This document shows positions 8,940 to 18,095 of a stretch of DNA of 56,772 nt, piece by piece. The notes below the pieces were generated by a model. That model had not been told where the DNA came from. It saw nothing but the letters and a program-made list of their open reading frames with translations, and did no database searches. The position numbers and the translations under genes are program-made. The DNA is from Methanospirillum sp. (GTDB lineage: Archaea > Halobacteriota > Methanomicrobia > Methanomicrobiales > Methanospirillaceae), in contig JAAYEG010000007.1 of assembly GCA_012728895.1 (NCBI GenBank), positions 1 to 56,772 of the forward strand, read 5' to 3'. Every line of letters begins with the position of its first letter. Positions within the stretch are counted from its first letter, which is position 1.

Positions 8940-9548
8940 CTACAGTTCGGTCTCGAAGTCCTCCTGGGTCAGCGACGTCTGGATGCCACGCAGCCTGAGC
9001 ATCTCGCGCGTGAGCAGGTAGTAGATCATCGAGAGAGCCTTGCGCCCCTTGTTGTTGGTCGGGATCACCAGGTCGACGAACTGGGTCATGTTGTTGGTGT
9101 CGCAGAGCGCGACGACCGGGATCCCGGACTGGACCGCCTCCCGGATCGCCTGCGCGTCCCCGATCGGGTCGGTGACCAGGACGACTTCGGGCTCGATGTA
9201 CCCATGGAGGTTCTGGTTCGTCATCCTTCCCGGGACGAACCGGCCGGTCGCGGCCATCGCGCCGACCGCCTCTGCGAACCGCCGGGCCGGGTACTGGCCG
9301 TACTGGCGCGAGGTCACGACCAGTACCCTGGCGGGGTCGAACTGCGCGAGGTACTTGGCAGCGGTCTTGATCCGCTCGTCCGTCTCCCGGATGTCGATGA
9401 TGTAGAGTCCGTCCCCGCGCACGCGGTAGATGAACTTCATCATATCCTTGCTCTTCTGCTGGGTGCCGATGTGGATCCCGGCAGCGAGGTAGTCCTCGAC
9501 CGGGACGAGCGACTCGGCGAGCTCGATCTCCATCTCGTTTGCCGTCAT
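8940..9548 (-). CDS. rpsB: Ribosomal protein S2 (uS2)
   Basis: Small-subunit protein of 202 residues from ATG 9548 ([12 protein letters not shown]). Archaeal S2 segments are [50 protein letters not shown] and [23 protein letters not shown]. It lies two bases after the eno stop in the superoperon. The longer open frame upstream is the shadow of eno. Confidence 0.96.
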   Translation of the reverse strand: MTANEMEIELAESLVPVEDYLAAGIHIGTQQKSKDMMKFIYRVRGDGLYIIDIRETDERIKTAAKYLAQFDPARVLVVTSRQYGQYPARRFAEAVGAMAATGRFVPGRMTNQNLHGYIEPEVVLVTDPIGDAQAIREAVQSGIPVVALCDTNNMTQFVDLVIPTNNKGRKALSMIYYLLTREMLRLRGIQTSLTQEDFETEL

Positions 9549-9550
9549 GC

Positions 9551-10738
9551 TTACAGCTGCTCCTCGATTCTGATCAGTTCGTTCAGTTTCGCAATCCGCT
9601 CGCCGCCGACCGCTCCTGTCTTGAGAAAGATGCACCCGAACGCCGTGGCGAGGTGGGCGATGGTCGTGTCGGTCGTCTCGCCGGAACGGTGGCTCATCAC
9701 CGTGTCCATCCCGTGGGTGTGAGAGAGCTCGATCGCCTCCCACGTATCGGTCAGGGTGCCGATCTGGTTCGGCTTGATCAGCACGCAGTTGGACGAGCCG
9801 AGCTCGATCCCGCTGGTGATCCGCTCGGGGTTCGTGACGAAGAGATCGTCGCCGCAGACCAGGCAGCGGTCACCCACCAGCGAGGTGAGGTCGGCGAACC
9901 CCTCGAAGTCCTCCTCCTGGAGCGGGTCCTCAACGTAGATCAGGTTGTAGCGGTCCATGAGCTCGGCGATATACGCCACCTGGTCCTCGGGGGACCGGGA
10001 GGCGTCCCGGTAGCGGTACGCACCGTCGTTCCAGAGCTCGCTCGCCGCCACATCGATCCCCATGCCGATGGAGAACCCAACCTCGTCCGAGACCGCGGTC
10101 ACCGCCTGGTGGACCACCTCGAACGCGCTCAGGTCGTCGATCGCGGGGGCCCAGGCCCCCTCGTCGCCCTTGCCGGACCCCTTTCCCATAGAGACGAGGA
10201 GATCGCGGACCTTCCGGTGAACCGCGGCGTTCGCGAAGACCCCGTCCGCTGCGGAGGGTGCGCCGGTCGGGACGACCAGGAACTCCTGGATGTCGGTCGC
10301 GTTCAACGCGTGGGCACCGCCGCCGATCACGTTCCCGAGCGGGAACGGGGTCTCGGCGGCAAAACAGCCGCCCAGGTAGCGGAAGAGCTCCTGGCCATAG
10401 GCGTCTGCTGCCGCCCGCGCGTTCGCGAGAGAGAGAGCGACGGCGACGTTCGCCCCGACCTTCGAGAGGTCGGGTGTCCCGTCGTTGTCCCGGATCGCCC
10501 GGTCGAAGCCGGCCTGGTCGGCCGCATCGCGCCCGACCAGGTCAGGGATGAGCCTCTCCTCGGCGTCGCGGATCGCCTCCTCGACAGGGCGCACCTTCGC
10601 CTCGTGGGTTCCGGTGGAAGCGCCGGAGGGTGCGGCCGCCCGGCCGTAACCGGTGGCCGTCCAGAGATCGGCCTCGACCGTCGCGTTGCCGCGCGAGTCG
10701 AGGATCCGTCGCAGCTTGACGGCCTCTATCGTTGTCAT
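9551..10738 (-). CDS. eno: Enolase
   Basis: Interconverts 2-phosphoglycerate and phosphoenolpyruvate. The 395 residues carry [13 protein letters not shown], the loop [11 protein letters not shown], metal ligand segments ([25 protein letters not shown] and [12 protein letters not shown]), the catalytic lysine in LIKPNQIGT, and [10 protein letters not shown]. It is slightly shorter than most enolases but has all the active-site segments. Linkage to rpoK and rpsB is the common archaeal arrangement. Confidence 0.96.
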   Translation of the reverse strand: MTTIEAVKLRRILDSRGNATVEADLWTATGYGRAAAPSGASTGTHEAKVRPVEEAIRDAEERLIPDLVGRDAADQAGFDRAIRDNDGTPDLSKVGANVAVALSLANARAAADAYGQELFRYLGGCFAAETPFPLGNVIGGGAHALNATDIQEFLVVPTGAPSAADGVFANAAVHRKVRDLLVSMGKGSGKGDEGAWAPAIDDLSAFEVVHQAVTAVSDEVGFSIGMGIDVAASELWNDGAYRYRDASRSPEDQVAYIAELMDRYNLIYVEDPLQEEDFEGFADLTSLVGDRCLVCGDDLFVTNPERITSGIELGSSNCVLIKPNQIGTLTDTWEAIELSHTHGMDTVMSHRSGETTDTTIAHLATAFGCIFLKTGAVGGERIAKLNELIRIEEQL

Positions 10739-10745
10739 CTGCAGT

Positions 10746-10916
10746 TTACCTCCTCTTCACCGTGATGGGAATGACATTTTCTCTGAACTCTTGAAGCGCG
10801 ATCTCGAGCGGATCGGTCTTCGATACAACGTTGATGAGTGTGGGCGCGCCCATCGAGATCTGCAGGGCGCGGGCTCCGATGATTCTCGCCTTTTCGTAAC
10901 GGGTGTACGATTCCAT
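10746..10916 (-). CDS. rpoK: RNA polymerase subunit K (Rpb6/omega homologue)
   Basis: A 56-residue protein from ATG 10916: [18 protein letters not shown], then ISMGAPTLI, ending ITVKRR before TAA. It matches archaeal RpoK, the counterpart of Rpb6 and omega, which stabilises the largest polymerase subunit. Its place between tRNA-Pro/rpoN and eno is the expected archaeal order. It is too short for many gene callers. Confidence 0.93.
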   Translation of the reverse strand: MESYTRYEKARIIGARALQISMGAPTLINVVSKTDPLEIALQEFRENVIPITVKRR

Positions 10917-10944
10917 CGTCTGCCTCAGAATGGTTGGATGAGAA

Positions 10945-11017
10945 TGGGGTCGCTGAGATTCGAACTCAGGTCAGAGCATCCCGAACGCCCTAGGATTCCA
11001 GGCTACCCCACGACCCC
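10945..11017 (-). tRNA. tRNA-Pro (CGG)
   Basis: Folds as a 73-base cloverleaf on the minus strand. The acceptor stem is GGGGTCG/CGACCCC with discriminator A. The D-arm has TAGCCTGG, typical of archaeal tRNA-Pro. The anticodon stem GGGCG/TGCTC has two G-U pairs and the loop TTCGGGA gives anticodon CGG. The T-arm is CTGAG-TTCGAAT-CTCAG. CCA is not encoded and no intron is seen. The first base directly follows the last base of the rpoN stop codon, so it must be cut from the operon transcript. Confidence 0.95.
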
Positions 11018-11206
11018 TCACTGGTACGGATTGGTCACGTCGATGATCTCCTTGTGAGACAGGAGCATGCGCCGGCAACAGTACCGGAAGAGACCGAGGT
11101 CGTCGAGGATCGTCTTCGGATCCTCGCCGGCATCACGTCGCCGCTTGAACTCCTCCCAGAAGGACGAGACGACTTTACCGCATGTAAAACATCGGACGGG
11201 TATCAT
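11018..11206 (-). CDS. rpoN: RNA polymerase subunit N (Rpb10 homologue)
   Basis: 62 residues, [17 protein letters not shown] at the start and the zinc motif CFTCG with [16 protein letters not shown] near the end. This is the classic Rpb10/RpoN zinc bundle (CxxCG and CC), which helps assemble the D/L platform of archaeal RNA polymerase. The TGA stop abuts tRNA-Pro with no spacer. It lies in the superoperon after rpsI. Confidence 0.96.
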   Translation of the reverse strand: MIPVRCFTCGKVVSSFWEEFKRRRDAGEDPKTILDDLGLFRYCCRRMLLSHKEIIDVTNPYQ

Positions 11207-11233
11207 ACACGTTTCTCTCGGCCTTTATTTAAC

Positions 11234-11635
11234 TTAACGGTACGACTTCTGGGACTTCGCGCGGGCGCCGCTGCCGTGGGGTTTCTTCGCCTCTTTCTGG
11301 CGCGAATCGTTGACGAGCAGGGTCCGGTCGTACCCGAGGTACAGATCCTTGATCGCCGGGTCGTTGTGCCACGCCACGATCCCGCGTGCGAGGGCGGTTC
11401 TGACCGCCTCGGCCTGACCCATGATCCCGCCGCCCATGACCGTGATCGAGGCGTTGATCCCCTCGATCCCGGCCGGGTAGAGCAGGAGCGGCTCCGATAT
11501 CTTCATCCGGGTCAGGTCGCTGCCGAACGACTCGAGCGGCACCGAGTTGATACGGATCACGCCATGACCCGCCCGGAGCGTCGCGCGGGCGATCGAGGTC
11601 TTGCGCTTTCCACTGGTGTTGATCACCTTTGCCAT
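11234..11635 (-). CDS. rpsI: Ribosomal protein S9 (uS9)
   Basis: 133 residues; starts [18 protein letters not shown], includes [12 protein letters not shown] and [18 protein letters not shown], and ends in the basic KSQKSYR tail that reaches the P-site tRNA. The core is normal for archaeal S9. It follows rplM closely in the superoperon. Confidence 0.96.
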   Translation of the reverse strand: MAKVINTSGKRKTSIARATLRAGHGVIRINSVPLESFGSDLTRMKISEPLLLYPAGIEGINASITVMGGGIMGQAEAVRTALARGIVAWHNDPAIKDLYLGYDRTLLVNDSRQKEAKKPHGSGARAKSQKSYR

Positions 11636-11649
11636 GCGTTCACCATCTC

Positions 11650-12072
11650 TCAGTATTTTGCACCGAGGAAGGTCGCAATCGAACCGATTGTGACGTATCT
11701 CGGGTTGTTCAGCCGGTCGATATGTGCCTCGGGAAGCGACTCCCGCTCGGCTTCGGCAAACTCGGACGGTATGCCGACATAGGTCCTGATCGCCCGGTAC
11801 GCAGCCGCGCCGCGCTCCCGCTTGTACGGGAGCATCCCGCGGATCGTCCGCTTGACGATGTGGTCGGGGCGCCGGGGATAGAACGGACCGCCCTCGCGCG
11901 ATCCGCGTTCGCGCTTCTGCCGGAAGTCCTGCAGCACACGAGGCCGCGCGCCCGAGACGATCGCCTTCTCGGCGTTGACGATGGCGATCTCTTCGCCCGC
12001 CAGCGCGCGCTTCGCGACCGTGGACGCGAGGCGCCCGAGCAGTAGGTCTTCAGCATCGATCACCGTTACCAT
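11650..12072 (-). CDS. rplM: Ribosomal protein L13 (uL13)
   Basis: 140 residues: [21 protein letters not shown] at the N-terminus, then [25 protein letters not shown], the conserved L13 core. It lies six bases after rpl18e and ahead of rpsI, the normal archaeal order. Confidence 0.96.
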   Translation of the reverse strand: MVTVIDAEDLLLGRLASTVAKRALAGEEIAIVNAEKAIVSGARPRVLQDFRQKRERGSREGGPFYPRRPDHIVKRTIRGMLPYKRERGAAAYRAIRTYVGIPSEFAEAERESLPEAHIDRLNNPRYVTIGSIATFLGAKY

Positions 12073-12078
12073 CTCATC

Positions 12079-12444
12079 TCACCTCAGGATCCGTACCCGG
12101 CTCCCTTTCGGGTTGTCGTTCAGGAGCTCTTCGATTGTCATGCAGGTACCCTTCGCCTCCGTGATCTTGTCGGCTGCCTGGGCCGAAAAGTTCAGGGCGG
12201 CGACCCGGACGGACCGGTCGATCGCGCCGGAGCCGAGCACCTTTCCCGGCACGAGGATCGTCTCCCCTTCGGACGCGTACCGGTTTATCTTGCTGACGTT
12301 CACCTCGGCACGCGCGTTGGTCGCGCCCTCGAGACGCACCGCGATGTCGCGCCAGACCTGCGCGCTGTTCTCGCGCGAGGCCGCTTTCAGCGTCGTGATC
12401 AGGTTCGTCAGACGCGGGTTGGTCTTCTCTCTCGATGGTGTCAT
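12079..12444 (-). CDS. rpl18e: Ribosomal protein L18e (eL18)
   Basis: 121 residues from ATG 12444 (MTPSREKTNPRLTNLI). It has the L18e features NVSKINRYASEGETILVPGKVLGSG and the DIAVRLEG segment, ending GSRVRILR. An archaeal/eukaryotic large-subunit protein related in fold to bacterial L15. It starts two bases after the rpoD stop. Confidence 0.94.
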   Translation of the reverse strand: MTPSREKTNPRLTNLITTLKAASRENSAQVWRDIAVRLEGATNARAEVNVSKINRYASEGETILVPGKVLGSGAIDRSVRVAALNFSAQAADKITEAKGTCMTIEELLNDNPKGSRVRILR

Positions 12445-12446
12445 TG

Positions 12447-13268
12447 CTATCCCTCGGCAATCTCGGACAGTGCGCGTGAGAGCTCCTCTCCCCGCGCCCG
12501 GATGATTGATATCGACTGGCGGAGTATCTCGGGGGCCGGGATGGCGCCGTCGGACTCGACCGTGAAGATGAAACGGTCCGGTTCGGAACCGACAAGGATC
12601 GCGGAATTTTCCCCGATCCCGGTGGCCAGGCAGGCCTTGTCGCAGAGACGACAGAGCGAGCAGTCCTCGAGCCGCTCTCCATCGACCTCGACCTTCCGGC
12701 CGACAAGGTGGAGGACACGGCGCGGGCACGCGTCGACGCAGGCCCCACAACCATCGCAGTGCGCGTCGATGGAGACGCGCGGGTAATTCTTGTACCCGCA
12801 GACCGTGGTCGGCTGCCACTTCGCGTGCTCTTTTCCGGTCGAGAGGATTGCGCGTGCCTCTATCACCACTTTCTGACCCTTCTCGAGCTTGACGATCGGG
12901 ATGTCTCCCGACGCCGGGGCGGCCTCGGGGTCGTTCGGGATCAAATCCCGCGACCAGACCATGCCCGGCCCCTCGACCGAAAGCGTGTACGAGACGGTGC
13001 AGCGGTCGCACCCCTGCCCCTCGCAGGTGCACTCCCGGATCGGGACGTAGGTCCCCTCCTCCGTCCGGAGCGGGACCAGGCCGAGCCTGTGCGCGAGCAT
13101 CTCGTCGTAGAGCCCGCTCGTATTGTCGTAGATCCCGACGGAGTCGATCGCGAGCTTCGGCACCTCGGCGGCCATTGCGCGCCGGACCGAGTTGGCGAAC
13201 GAGGGGAGGGCCCCGGACAGGACGAACCGGCAGGAGTGCTCATCGCGGTGCTGGCACTCGATCCGCAT
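12447..13268 (-). CDS. rpoD: RNA polymerase subunit D (Rpb3/alpha homologue) with two [4Fe-4S] sites
   Basis: 273 residues. The N-terminal part is the alpha/Rpb3 dimerisation domain (FVLSGALPSFANSVRRAMAAEVPKLAID). Inserted is a ferredoxin-like domain with two complete four-cysteine sets: C171, C174, C177, C181 and C203, C206, C209, C213, each as CxxCxxCxxxC. This fits two [4Fe-4S] clusters, as in a subset of methanogen RpoD proteins; other archaea keep one or none. A further CxCx4CxxC set (C80-C90) may bind zinc. With RpoL, RpoN and RpoP it forms the assembly platform of RNA polymerase. Its first base overlaps the last base of the rpsK stop. Confidence 0.96.
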   Translation of the reverse strand: MRIECQHRDEHSCRFVLSGALPSFANSVRRAMAAEVPKLAIDSVGIYDNTSGLYDEMLAHRLGLVPLRTEEGTYVPIRECTCEGQGCDRCTVSYTLSVEGPGMVWSRDLIPNDPEAAPASGDIPIVKLEKGQKVVIEARAILSTGKEHAKWQPTTVCGYKNYPRVSIDAHCDGCGACVDACPRRVLHLVGRKVEVDGERLEDCSLCRLCDKACLATGIGENSAILVGSEPDRFIFTVESDGAIPAPEILRQSISIIRARGEELSRALSEIAEG

Positions 13269-13663
13269 CAGACTCTCCTGCCCCGCCGTCCGCCCTTGGG
13301 ACGGACCGAGTCATGCGGGACCGGGGTCACGTCCTCGATCCTCCCGATCCGGATGCCGGCCCGGGCGAGCGCCCGGATCGCGGCCTGCGCCCCGGCGCCG
13401 GGGGACCGCTGCTTCCCCTTGCCGGGGGCGCGCACACGGACATGAAGGCCGACGAAGCCCTTGTCCATCACTGCCTGCGCGACGTCTCCGGCCATCTTCA
13501 TGGCCGCGTACGGGCTCGACTCGTTCCGGTCCTGCTTGACGACCATGCCGCCGCTCGACTTGGTGACCGTCTCGGCACCGGAGAGGTCGGTGACGGTGAT
13601 GATGGTGTTGTTGAACGAGGCATAGATGTGGGCGATACCCCACCGCTCGGTGGCTTCGGCCAT
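13268..13663 (-). CDS. rpsK: Ribosomal protein S11 (uS11)
   Basis: 131 residues: [46 protein letters not shown] and [29 protein letters not shown]. All are diagnostic of archaeal S11, with the conserved basic C-terminus that contacts rRNA. Its stop overlaps the rpoD start by one base. Confidence 0.97.
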   Translation of the reverse strand: MAEATERWGIAHIYASFNNTIITVTDLSGAETVTKSSGGMVVKQDRNESSPYAAMKMAGDVAQAVMDKGFVGLHVRVRAPGKGKQRSPGAGAQAAIRALARAGIRIGRIEDVTPVPHDSVRPKGGRRGRRV

Positions 13664-13666
13664 GTT

Positions 13667-14215
13667 CTAGCGCCTCCTCTTGCCGAGCTGACGGTTCAGC
13701 TCGGGGTGGTCAGAGCTCGTGAACGGCGAGCGCCCGTAGTACGTGATCTGGCCCTCTTCCTCACGGTTCACCTGGTAGCCGGGAACGTCGACGCGCCTGC
13801 CGCCGATCGCGATGTGGCCGTGGGTGACCATCTGCCGCGCCTGCTTGGGGGAACGGGCGAGCCCGAGCCGGTAGACCTGGGTCTGGAGCCGCCGCTCGAG
13901 CGGTTGCTGGATCCTGAGCGAGAGCACGTCGTCGATGCCGGCTTCCCCCCCGAGCAGTCCGACCCGCTGGAGGTGCCCGATCAGCTGCTCCTTCTTCCGC
14001 GCCGCGATCTCGTTGTCGGTCGAGGCCGACTCGAGGGCGAGCAGCTCGCGGGCGCCGGTGCGGTACTTCCGGAGGGTGGCCTGGGCCTTCCAGACCTCGC
14101 GCTTGTTCCGCAGCCCATACTCGATCACGAGCCGGGTCTCCTCCTCGAGCCTCGTCTTCTCGAACGGACGCTTCGGCGTCTCGTACGACTTCTTGTTCTT
14201 TCCTGGATATCCCAT
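13667..14215 (-). CDS. rpsD: Ribosomal protein S4 (uS4)
   Basis: 182 residues: [26 protein letters not shown], an S4 RNA-binding domain near the end ([29 protein letters not shown]), and a basic tail. It is a typical archaeal S4 in size and without the bacterial zinc knuckle. It lies three bases after rpsK in transcription order reversed, i.e. rpsM-rpsD-rpsK. Confidence 0.97.
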   Translation of the reverse strand: MGYPGKNKKSYETPKRPFEKTRLEEETRLVIEYGLRNKREVWKAQATLRKYRTGARELLALESASTDNEIAARKKEQLIGHLQRVGLLGGEAGIDDVLSLRIQQPLERRLQTQVYRLGLARSPKQARQMVTHGHIAIGGRRVDVPGYQVNREEEGQITYYGRSPFTSSDHPELNRQLGKRRR

Positions 14216-14231
14216 CGGACTCTCGCTCCGC

Positions 14232-14687
14232 TCAGTCCTTCTTTCTTCGCACGCCGACGGTCGCGCCGGTGCGTCCCGTCGACTTGGTCCGCTGTCCCCG
14301 CACCTTCTGCCCGGTCTCGTGCCGGATCCCCCGGTAACACCGGATCTTGCGGAGCAGGTTCACGTCCTCGTCGTGCGTCAGCTGGAGATCGGTGCCGAGG
14401 ACGTGGCGCGATTCACCGGAGTACACGTCCCTTATCCGGTTCAGCATCCATGCCGGGACCGTCTCGGCGTAGCCGTCGACGGCCCCGCGCAGGCGCTCGA
14501 TCGAGTCGTCGTCGAGCCGGCCCATCGTCTCGCGCTCGCCCACGTTGGCCCGCCGGGCGATGATCCCCGCCGAGTGCCGGCCGACGCCGGGGATGCCGGT
14601 CAGGGCGACCCGGACCGACTTGGTGCCGTCGAGGTCGGTGTTCCTGATCCGGACGAAGTATTTTATATCCTCTTCTTCGCTTGCCAT
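14232..14687 (-). CDS. rpsM: Ribosomal protein S13 (uS13)
   Basis: 151 residues: [35 protein letters not shown] and the C-terminal [20 protein letters not shown] tail of archaeal S13. First protein gene of the superoperon, 32 bases downstream of tRNA-Ser on the same strand, so it probably shares a transcript with that tRNA. Confidence 0.97.
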   Translation of the reverse strand: MASEEEDIKYFVRIRNTDLDGTKSVRVALTGIPGVGRHSAGIIARRANVGERETMGRLDDDSIERLRGAVDGYAETVPAWMLNRIRDVYSGESRHVLGTDLQLTHDEDVNLLRKIRCYRGIRHETGQKVRGQRTKSTGRTGATVGVRRKKD

Positions 14688-14719
14688 GAGGTCTCCTCGG
14701 TATGAGCTGATGCCCGGAG

Positions 14720-14804
14720 CGCTGAGGGAGGGATTTGAACCCTCGAGTCCCAGGGGGACACAGGTTTAGCAAACCTGCGCCATACCAGGCTTGGCTACCT
14801 CAAC
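14720..14804 (-). tRNA. tRNA-Ser (GCT)
   Basis: 85-base class II tRNA on the minus strand. The acceptor is GTTGAGG/CCTCAGC with discriminator G, usual for archaeal tRNA-Ser. The anticodon arm is CAGGT-TTGCTAA-ACCTG, so the anticodon is GCT. The long variable arm is TGTCCCCCTGGGACTC, and the T-arm is GAGGG-TTCAAAT-CCCTC. CCA is not encoded and there is no intron. It lies just upstream of rpsM and is probably the first gene of the superoperon transcript. Confidence 0.96.
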
Positions 14805-14866
14805 GGGGAATCTCGCATCCAGTGGACACTCGCGACGCCTGAAACGTCACTCCATGAATGGTGCGG

Positions 14867-14876
14867 TTTATCATTA
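14867..14876 (-). promoter_or_regulatory. Possible TATA box for tRNA-Ser and the ribosomal superoperon
   Basis: An AT-rich patch reading TAATGATAAA on the minus strand lies about 63-72 bases before tRNA-Ser, in otherwise GC-rich DNA. A start about 25 bases downstream would leave a short 5' leader before the tRNA. No better box is seen between dhs and tRNA-Ser. Confidence 0.4.
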
Positions 14877-14905
14877 GGGAGGGGAGGGGATAAGGGTTAC
14901 GGCCC

Positions 14906-15883
14906 TCACAGGTCAAACCGCCTGCCCTGGCGGACGATCCCGGGGGCGAGCAGGGCCGAGGCCACAATCGGGAGTGCGATCGTCGCGTCGCAGAAGCACT
15001 GGACCCTGGGGGAACTGACCTGCTCCTTGCCCCAGGAGATCGCCTCTTCGAAGGTGCAGCCCGAGAGCCCGCCCCAGTGCGGGGCGTCGGTGGTGTACTG
15101 GATGGCGTAGGCGTGCCCGTCCAGGCTCGCGTCGTGGATCGAGGCGATCACCTGGGTCTGCTGGATGAAGTTCTTCGGGACGCCACCGCCGACATAGACG
15201 ACGCCCGTCCTCGGCGACTCCTCGACGATCCGGGTCAGCTCGTCGGCATCCGCGAGCTGATCGACGTCGATGTCGACCCCCTCCCGGCGGGCCATCACGA
15301 GCCCGATCCCGATCGAGGAGTCCGCAAGCGCGGGGACGAATATCGGGACGGATTCCTCGATGCACGCCGCGAGGAGGGACCTGCCGGCGGGGGCGACCCC
15401 GTTGACGTGCCGACCGAAGGCGTCCAGGAAGGCGCGGGAAGAACCCCGGAACGGGGCGATGGCAGCGGCGAACGCCGCGATCTGGCGATCGATGGTCCTG
15501 AACTCCTCCTCGTAGGCGAAGACGTCGTAGATCCGGTCGATCCCGCGGGAGAGGAGGTCGGCGTCGTCGACGTGGTGGTGGCCCTGATAGTGGCAGACCC
15601 CGAGGTGCTCGCAGGCGTCGTGAAAGAGGTTGGCGCCGGTCGAGACGATCGCGTCGACGCAGTGGTGCCGGACGAGCGCGATGAGAACCTCGCGCATGCC
15701 AGCCGGGATCATGGCGCCGGAGAGCCCGAGAAGGACGGTACAGTCCGGGTCCTCGAGCATCGCGCGCCAGACCCGGACCGACTCGCCGAGCTTGCGCCCC
15801 TGGAAGCCGGTCGCTGCCATCCCCTCGAGGAGGGCCGGAAGGTCGGCGGTCGGGCGTACGGGGACGGTGGGTTGCATCGCCAT
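14906..15883 (-). CDS. dhs: Deoxyhypusine synthase
   Basis: Transfers the butylamine part of spermidine to a lysine of translation factor aIF5A. The active-site lysine is in EEAISWGKEQ. NAD-binding and core segments include LGLSGAMIPAGMREVL, DAIVSTGANLFHDACEHLG, YVGGGVPKNFIQQ and YTTDAPHWGGLSGCT. I start it at ATG 15883 (MAMQPTV), 325 residues; a second ATG at 15877 is equally possible. A TATA-like GGTTTATG (15911-15918) lies about 30 bases upstream, giving a very short leader. The open frame further upstream is low-complexity and unlikely to be coding. Confidence 0.95.
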   Translation of the reverse strand: MAMQPTVPVRPTADLPALLEGMAATGFQGRKLGESVRVWRAMLEDPDCTVLLGLSGAMIPAGMREVLIALVRHHCVDAIVSTGANLFHDACEHLGVCHYQGHHHVDDADLLSRGIDRIYDVFAYEEEFRTIDRQIAAFAAAIAPFRGSSRAFLDAFGRHVNGVAPAGRSLLAACIEESVPIFVPALADSSIGIGLVMARREGVDIDVDQLADADELTRIVEESPRTGVVYVGGGVPKNFIQQTQVIASIHDASLDGHAYAIQYTTDAPHWGGLSGCTFEEAISWGKEQVSSPRVQCFCDATIALPIVASALLAPGIVRQGRRFDL

Positions 15884-16496
15884 GGTCGAAGAATAGTCGC
15901 CCCCGCGGCGCATAAACCGCTCGCCCCCGAATCCCGCGAAAGGGAGGAACGGGCCGGAGCTCCACTCAGCCTCTCCCGCGGCATCTCTCCTGGCCTTGAG
16001 CAAACCGATAGGACTGTCGCCCCGCCGGACGCTCGACCCGTCTCGACCGGCAAGCAGATCCACGGTCGCGAGGCGTGTCTCCCCGGGTCCCTCGGAGAGC
16101 CCGTCCCCGGCCAGGTGGGGTTCCCCGTCCTGGATCTGCGAAGCCCTCCCTCTCGCTCGCGCCAGTGAGACCGCCCGGAGTACCCTGCAGCCCCCGGCGG
16201 GACAGCGGAGCGCTTATCCGTCACCGGCCGATGGGAGGCTGGCCGGTGCCGTGTGCGCGGTATCGCCCGTTCCTATCGGCAGCGCATCCCCCCCCGTTCC
16301 TGTCCCCGGTGGCCGGACAAACGCCCGGTCTTCCGACGCGCCCGGGCCGCTCCCTTCCACACTTCGTCCGGGAGGCACCTCGTCGTTCTCTCTCGACGGC
16401 AGTTCCCCTCTCTTCGGCACAACCGGGCCGGTTGCGCTCCTCCGCCCCGGCCCGGGACGTGTCCGCGACCAGCACAGCTTCACGGAAATCCGTTCG
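15884..16496. other. Gene-free GC-rich stretch between dhs and the HD gene
   Basis: About 610 bases between divergent genes. Several frames are open on both strands because the DNA is GC-rich, but all translate to Pro/Ser/Arg-rich low-complexity sequence without recognisable motifs. Apart from the dhs promoter at about 15911-15918 I see no RNA gene, repeat or promoter. Confidence 0.5.
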
Positions 16497-17009
16497 ATGC
16501 TTGAGCGTGAGACCATGATCACACCGGTCATGAGAGCGAGGATCGGACATTTCGGGGACGACGTCCAACGGATCAACAACGCGCTCAAGGTCCACGGGTC
16601 CTCCTGTCTCATCGCGGGGGAGACCGGGCTCGATGAGGCGTACTGCCGGGTCGTCGCCCTCGCGGGGCTGCTGCACGATATCGGGATCCGGAAGGCGGAG
16701 CGTACATACGGACCGGCAACCGGGAAGAACCAGGAGCGCGAGGGACCCCCGATCGCCCGCCGCTTCCTGTCCGCGAACGGGTTCGACCCGGCGACCATCG
16801 AGAGGGTATGCTTCATCGTCGCCAACCACCACCCGTACGCCGGTATCGACGGGGTCGATTTCCAGACCGCCATCGAGGCCGACTCCCTGGTCAACGTCTT
16901 CGAGGACTCCCTGCGACGGAACGCCATCAAGAGGACCAGGAAGACGATGTTTCGGACCGGGACCGAGACGTCGTTGCTGGAGGCGTTGTACCTCCACGAT
17001 CCTGCGTGA
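16497..17009 (+). CDS. HD-domain metal-dependent phosphohydrolase
   Basis: 170 residues from ATG 16497 (MLERETMITPVMRARI). It contains the HD signature in VALAGLLHDIGIRKAER and a second histidine set in VANHHPYAGIDG, with an aspartate later in EADSLVNVFED. This is the arrangement of small HD-superfamily phosphohydrolases. The substrate cannot be predicted. The upstream open frame is low-complexity and I reject it as part of the protein. It is a single gene between dhs and the L11 operon. Confidence 0.85.
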   Translation: MLERETMITPVMRARIGHFGDDVQRINNALKVHGSSCLIAGETGLDEAYCRVVALAGLLHDIGIRKAERTYGPATGKNQEREGPPIARRFLSANGFDPATIERVCFIVANHHPYAGIDGVDFQTAIEADSLVNVFEDSLRRNAIKRTRKTMFRTGTETSLLEALYLHDPA

Positions 17010-17480
17010 CGGAGCCCCGGGGTCCCGTCCGTCCTCTCCACCCGCGGGAAATCCGATCGACGACGCCCGGACTTCACCGGCGATCCCCGGGGGGGTCGAG
17101 CTTCGCTGCCACATCCATGCGCTCACCCGGCCCGACGCCTAAAGACCGGTTCGAGGTCGATCCCGCCACTATTCCCAACGGATTGGCGTGCTGCGCTGGC
17201 GAATCCGGGCGGCAGCTCGCGTCGTCGGCTCCGGCGTCGCCGGAGGTTCACCTCCGCCCAGAATCGGCTCGCCGGAGACAATTAGACGCTCCACCTCGGC
17301 CTTCCGCCCGGGATCGACCGGCTGGAACGCCACGTCTCCCCAGAGCATCGCCACGACAGTTGGGGATCCCCGCGTGATCGACACGATCGCGTTCGACCGA
17401 GGCCTGGACCTCGCCCGGGAGGGGCGCGGCGGGCGAAGCATCGCTCGAAACATCCCTGTCCGAGCCCGGCTCGTCCGCGG
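17010..17480. other. Gene-free stretch upstream of the L11 operon
   Basis: About 470 bases without a convincing gene. A minus-strand frame across 17169-17567 has one plausible-looking piece (TVVAMLWGDVAFQPVDPG), but it has Pro/Arg-rich flanks, ends in the L11 leader and matches no family I know. No RNA gene is seen. Confidence 0.45.
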
Positions 17481-17487
17481 CGGGACG

Positions 17488-17508
17488 GATATATGATACC
17501 TTTTTAAC
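17488..17508 (+). promoter_or_regulatory. Promoter region of the rplK operon (TATA candidates)
   Basis: Two AT-rich boxes stand out: GGATATATGA (17488-17497) and TTTTTAAC (17501-17508). Initiation about 25 bases later gives a leader of about 40-55 bases before rplK. The leader contains the short inverted repeat GTCCCGGACGGGAC (17541-17554). No strong ribosome site precedes the ATG. Confidence 0.5.
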
Positions 17509-17570
17509 CTCTTCCCGTGCACCTTACTCAACCCAGGCCAGTCCCGGACGGGACGGCATGGTGACACCCC

Positions 17571-18047
17571 ATGGCAGAACAGGTCGAAGTACTGGTACCA
17601 GGCGGGAAGGCGACAGCTGGCCCGCCGATCGGTCCCGCGCTCGGCCCCCTCGGAATCAACGTCAAACAGGTCGTCGACGACATCAACAACCAGACCGCGG
17701 ACTTCAACGGCATGCAGGTGCCGGTGACGATCACGGTCGACGACAAAAAGAACGTCACGATCTCGGTTGGGATTCCGCCGACGACCGCCCTCGTGAAGAA
17801 GGAGGCGGGCGTCGAGAAGGGGTCAGCGGAGCCGAACACCAACTTTGTTGGTGATCTGCCGATGGAGGCTGCCGTCAGAATCGCCCGCATGAAGCTCAAT
17901 GACATGCTGTCGTACGAGCTTCGGACCGCGGTCAAGGAGGTCGTCGGGACCTGTGTCTCGGTCGGCGTGACCGTGGACGGCCGGAGACCCCGAGAGGTCC
18001 TGGCCGCCATCGATGCGGGAGACTACGACGGCGTGCTCTCCGCGTAA
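17571..18047 (+). CDS. rplK: Ribosomal protein L11 (uL11)
   Basis: 158 residues: EVLVPGGKATAGPPIGPALGPLGINVKQVVDDIN is the diagnostic N-terminal domain, and the C-terminal rRNA-binding part ends GDYDGVLSA. It forms the base of the L12 stalk and the GTPase centre. First gene of the L11-L1-L10-L12 operon. Confidence 0.97.
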   Translation: MAEQVEVLVPGGKATAGPPIGPALGPLGINVKQVVDDINNQTADFNGMQVPVTITVDDKKNVTISVGIPPTTALVKKEAGVEKGSAEPNTNFVGDLPMEAAVRIARMKLNDMLSYELRTAVKEVVGTCVSVGVTVDGRRPREVLAAIDAGDYDGVLSA

Positions 18048-18095
18048 TCTGGCAGCCCATAGAAGATCGGAAGGTCGAGAGACTATGGAGCGAGA

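Noticed and set aside
17169-17567. Minus-strand 132-codon frame before rplK
   Set aside because: One stretch looks protein-like, but the frame begins inside the rplK promoter/leader, has no ribosome site, and has low-complexity ends.
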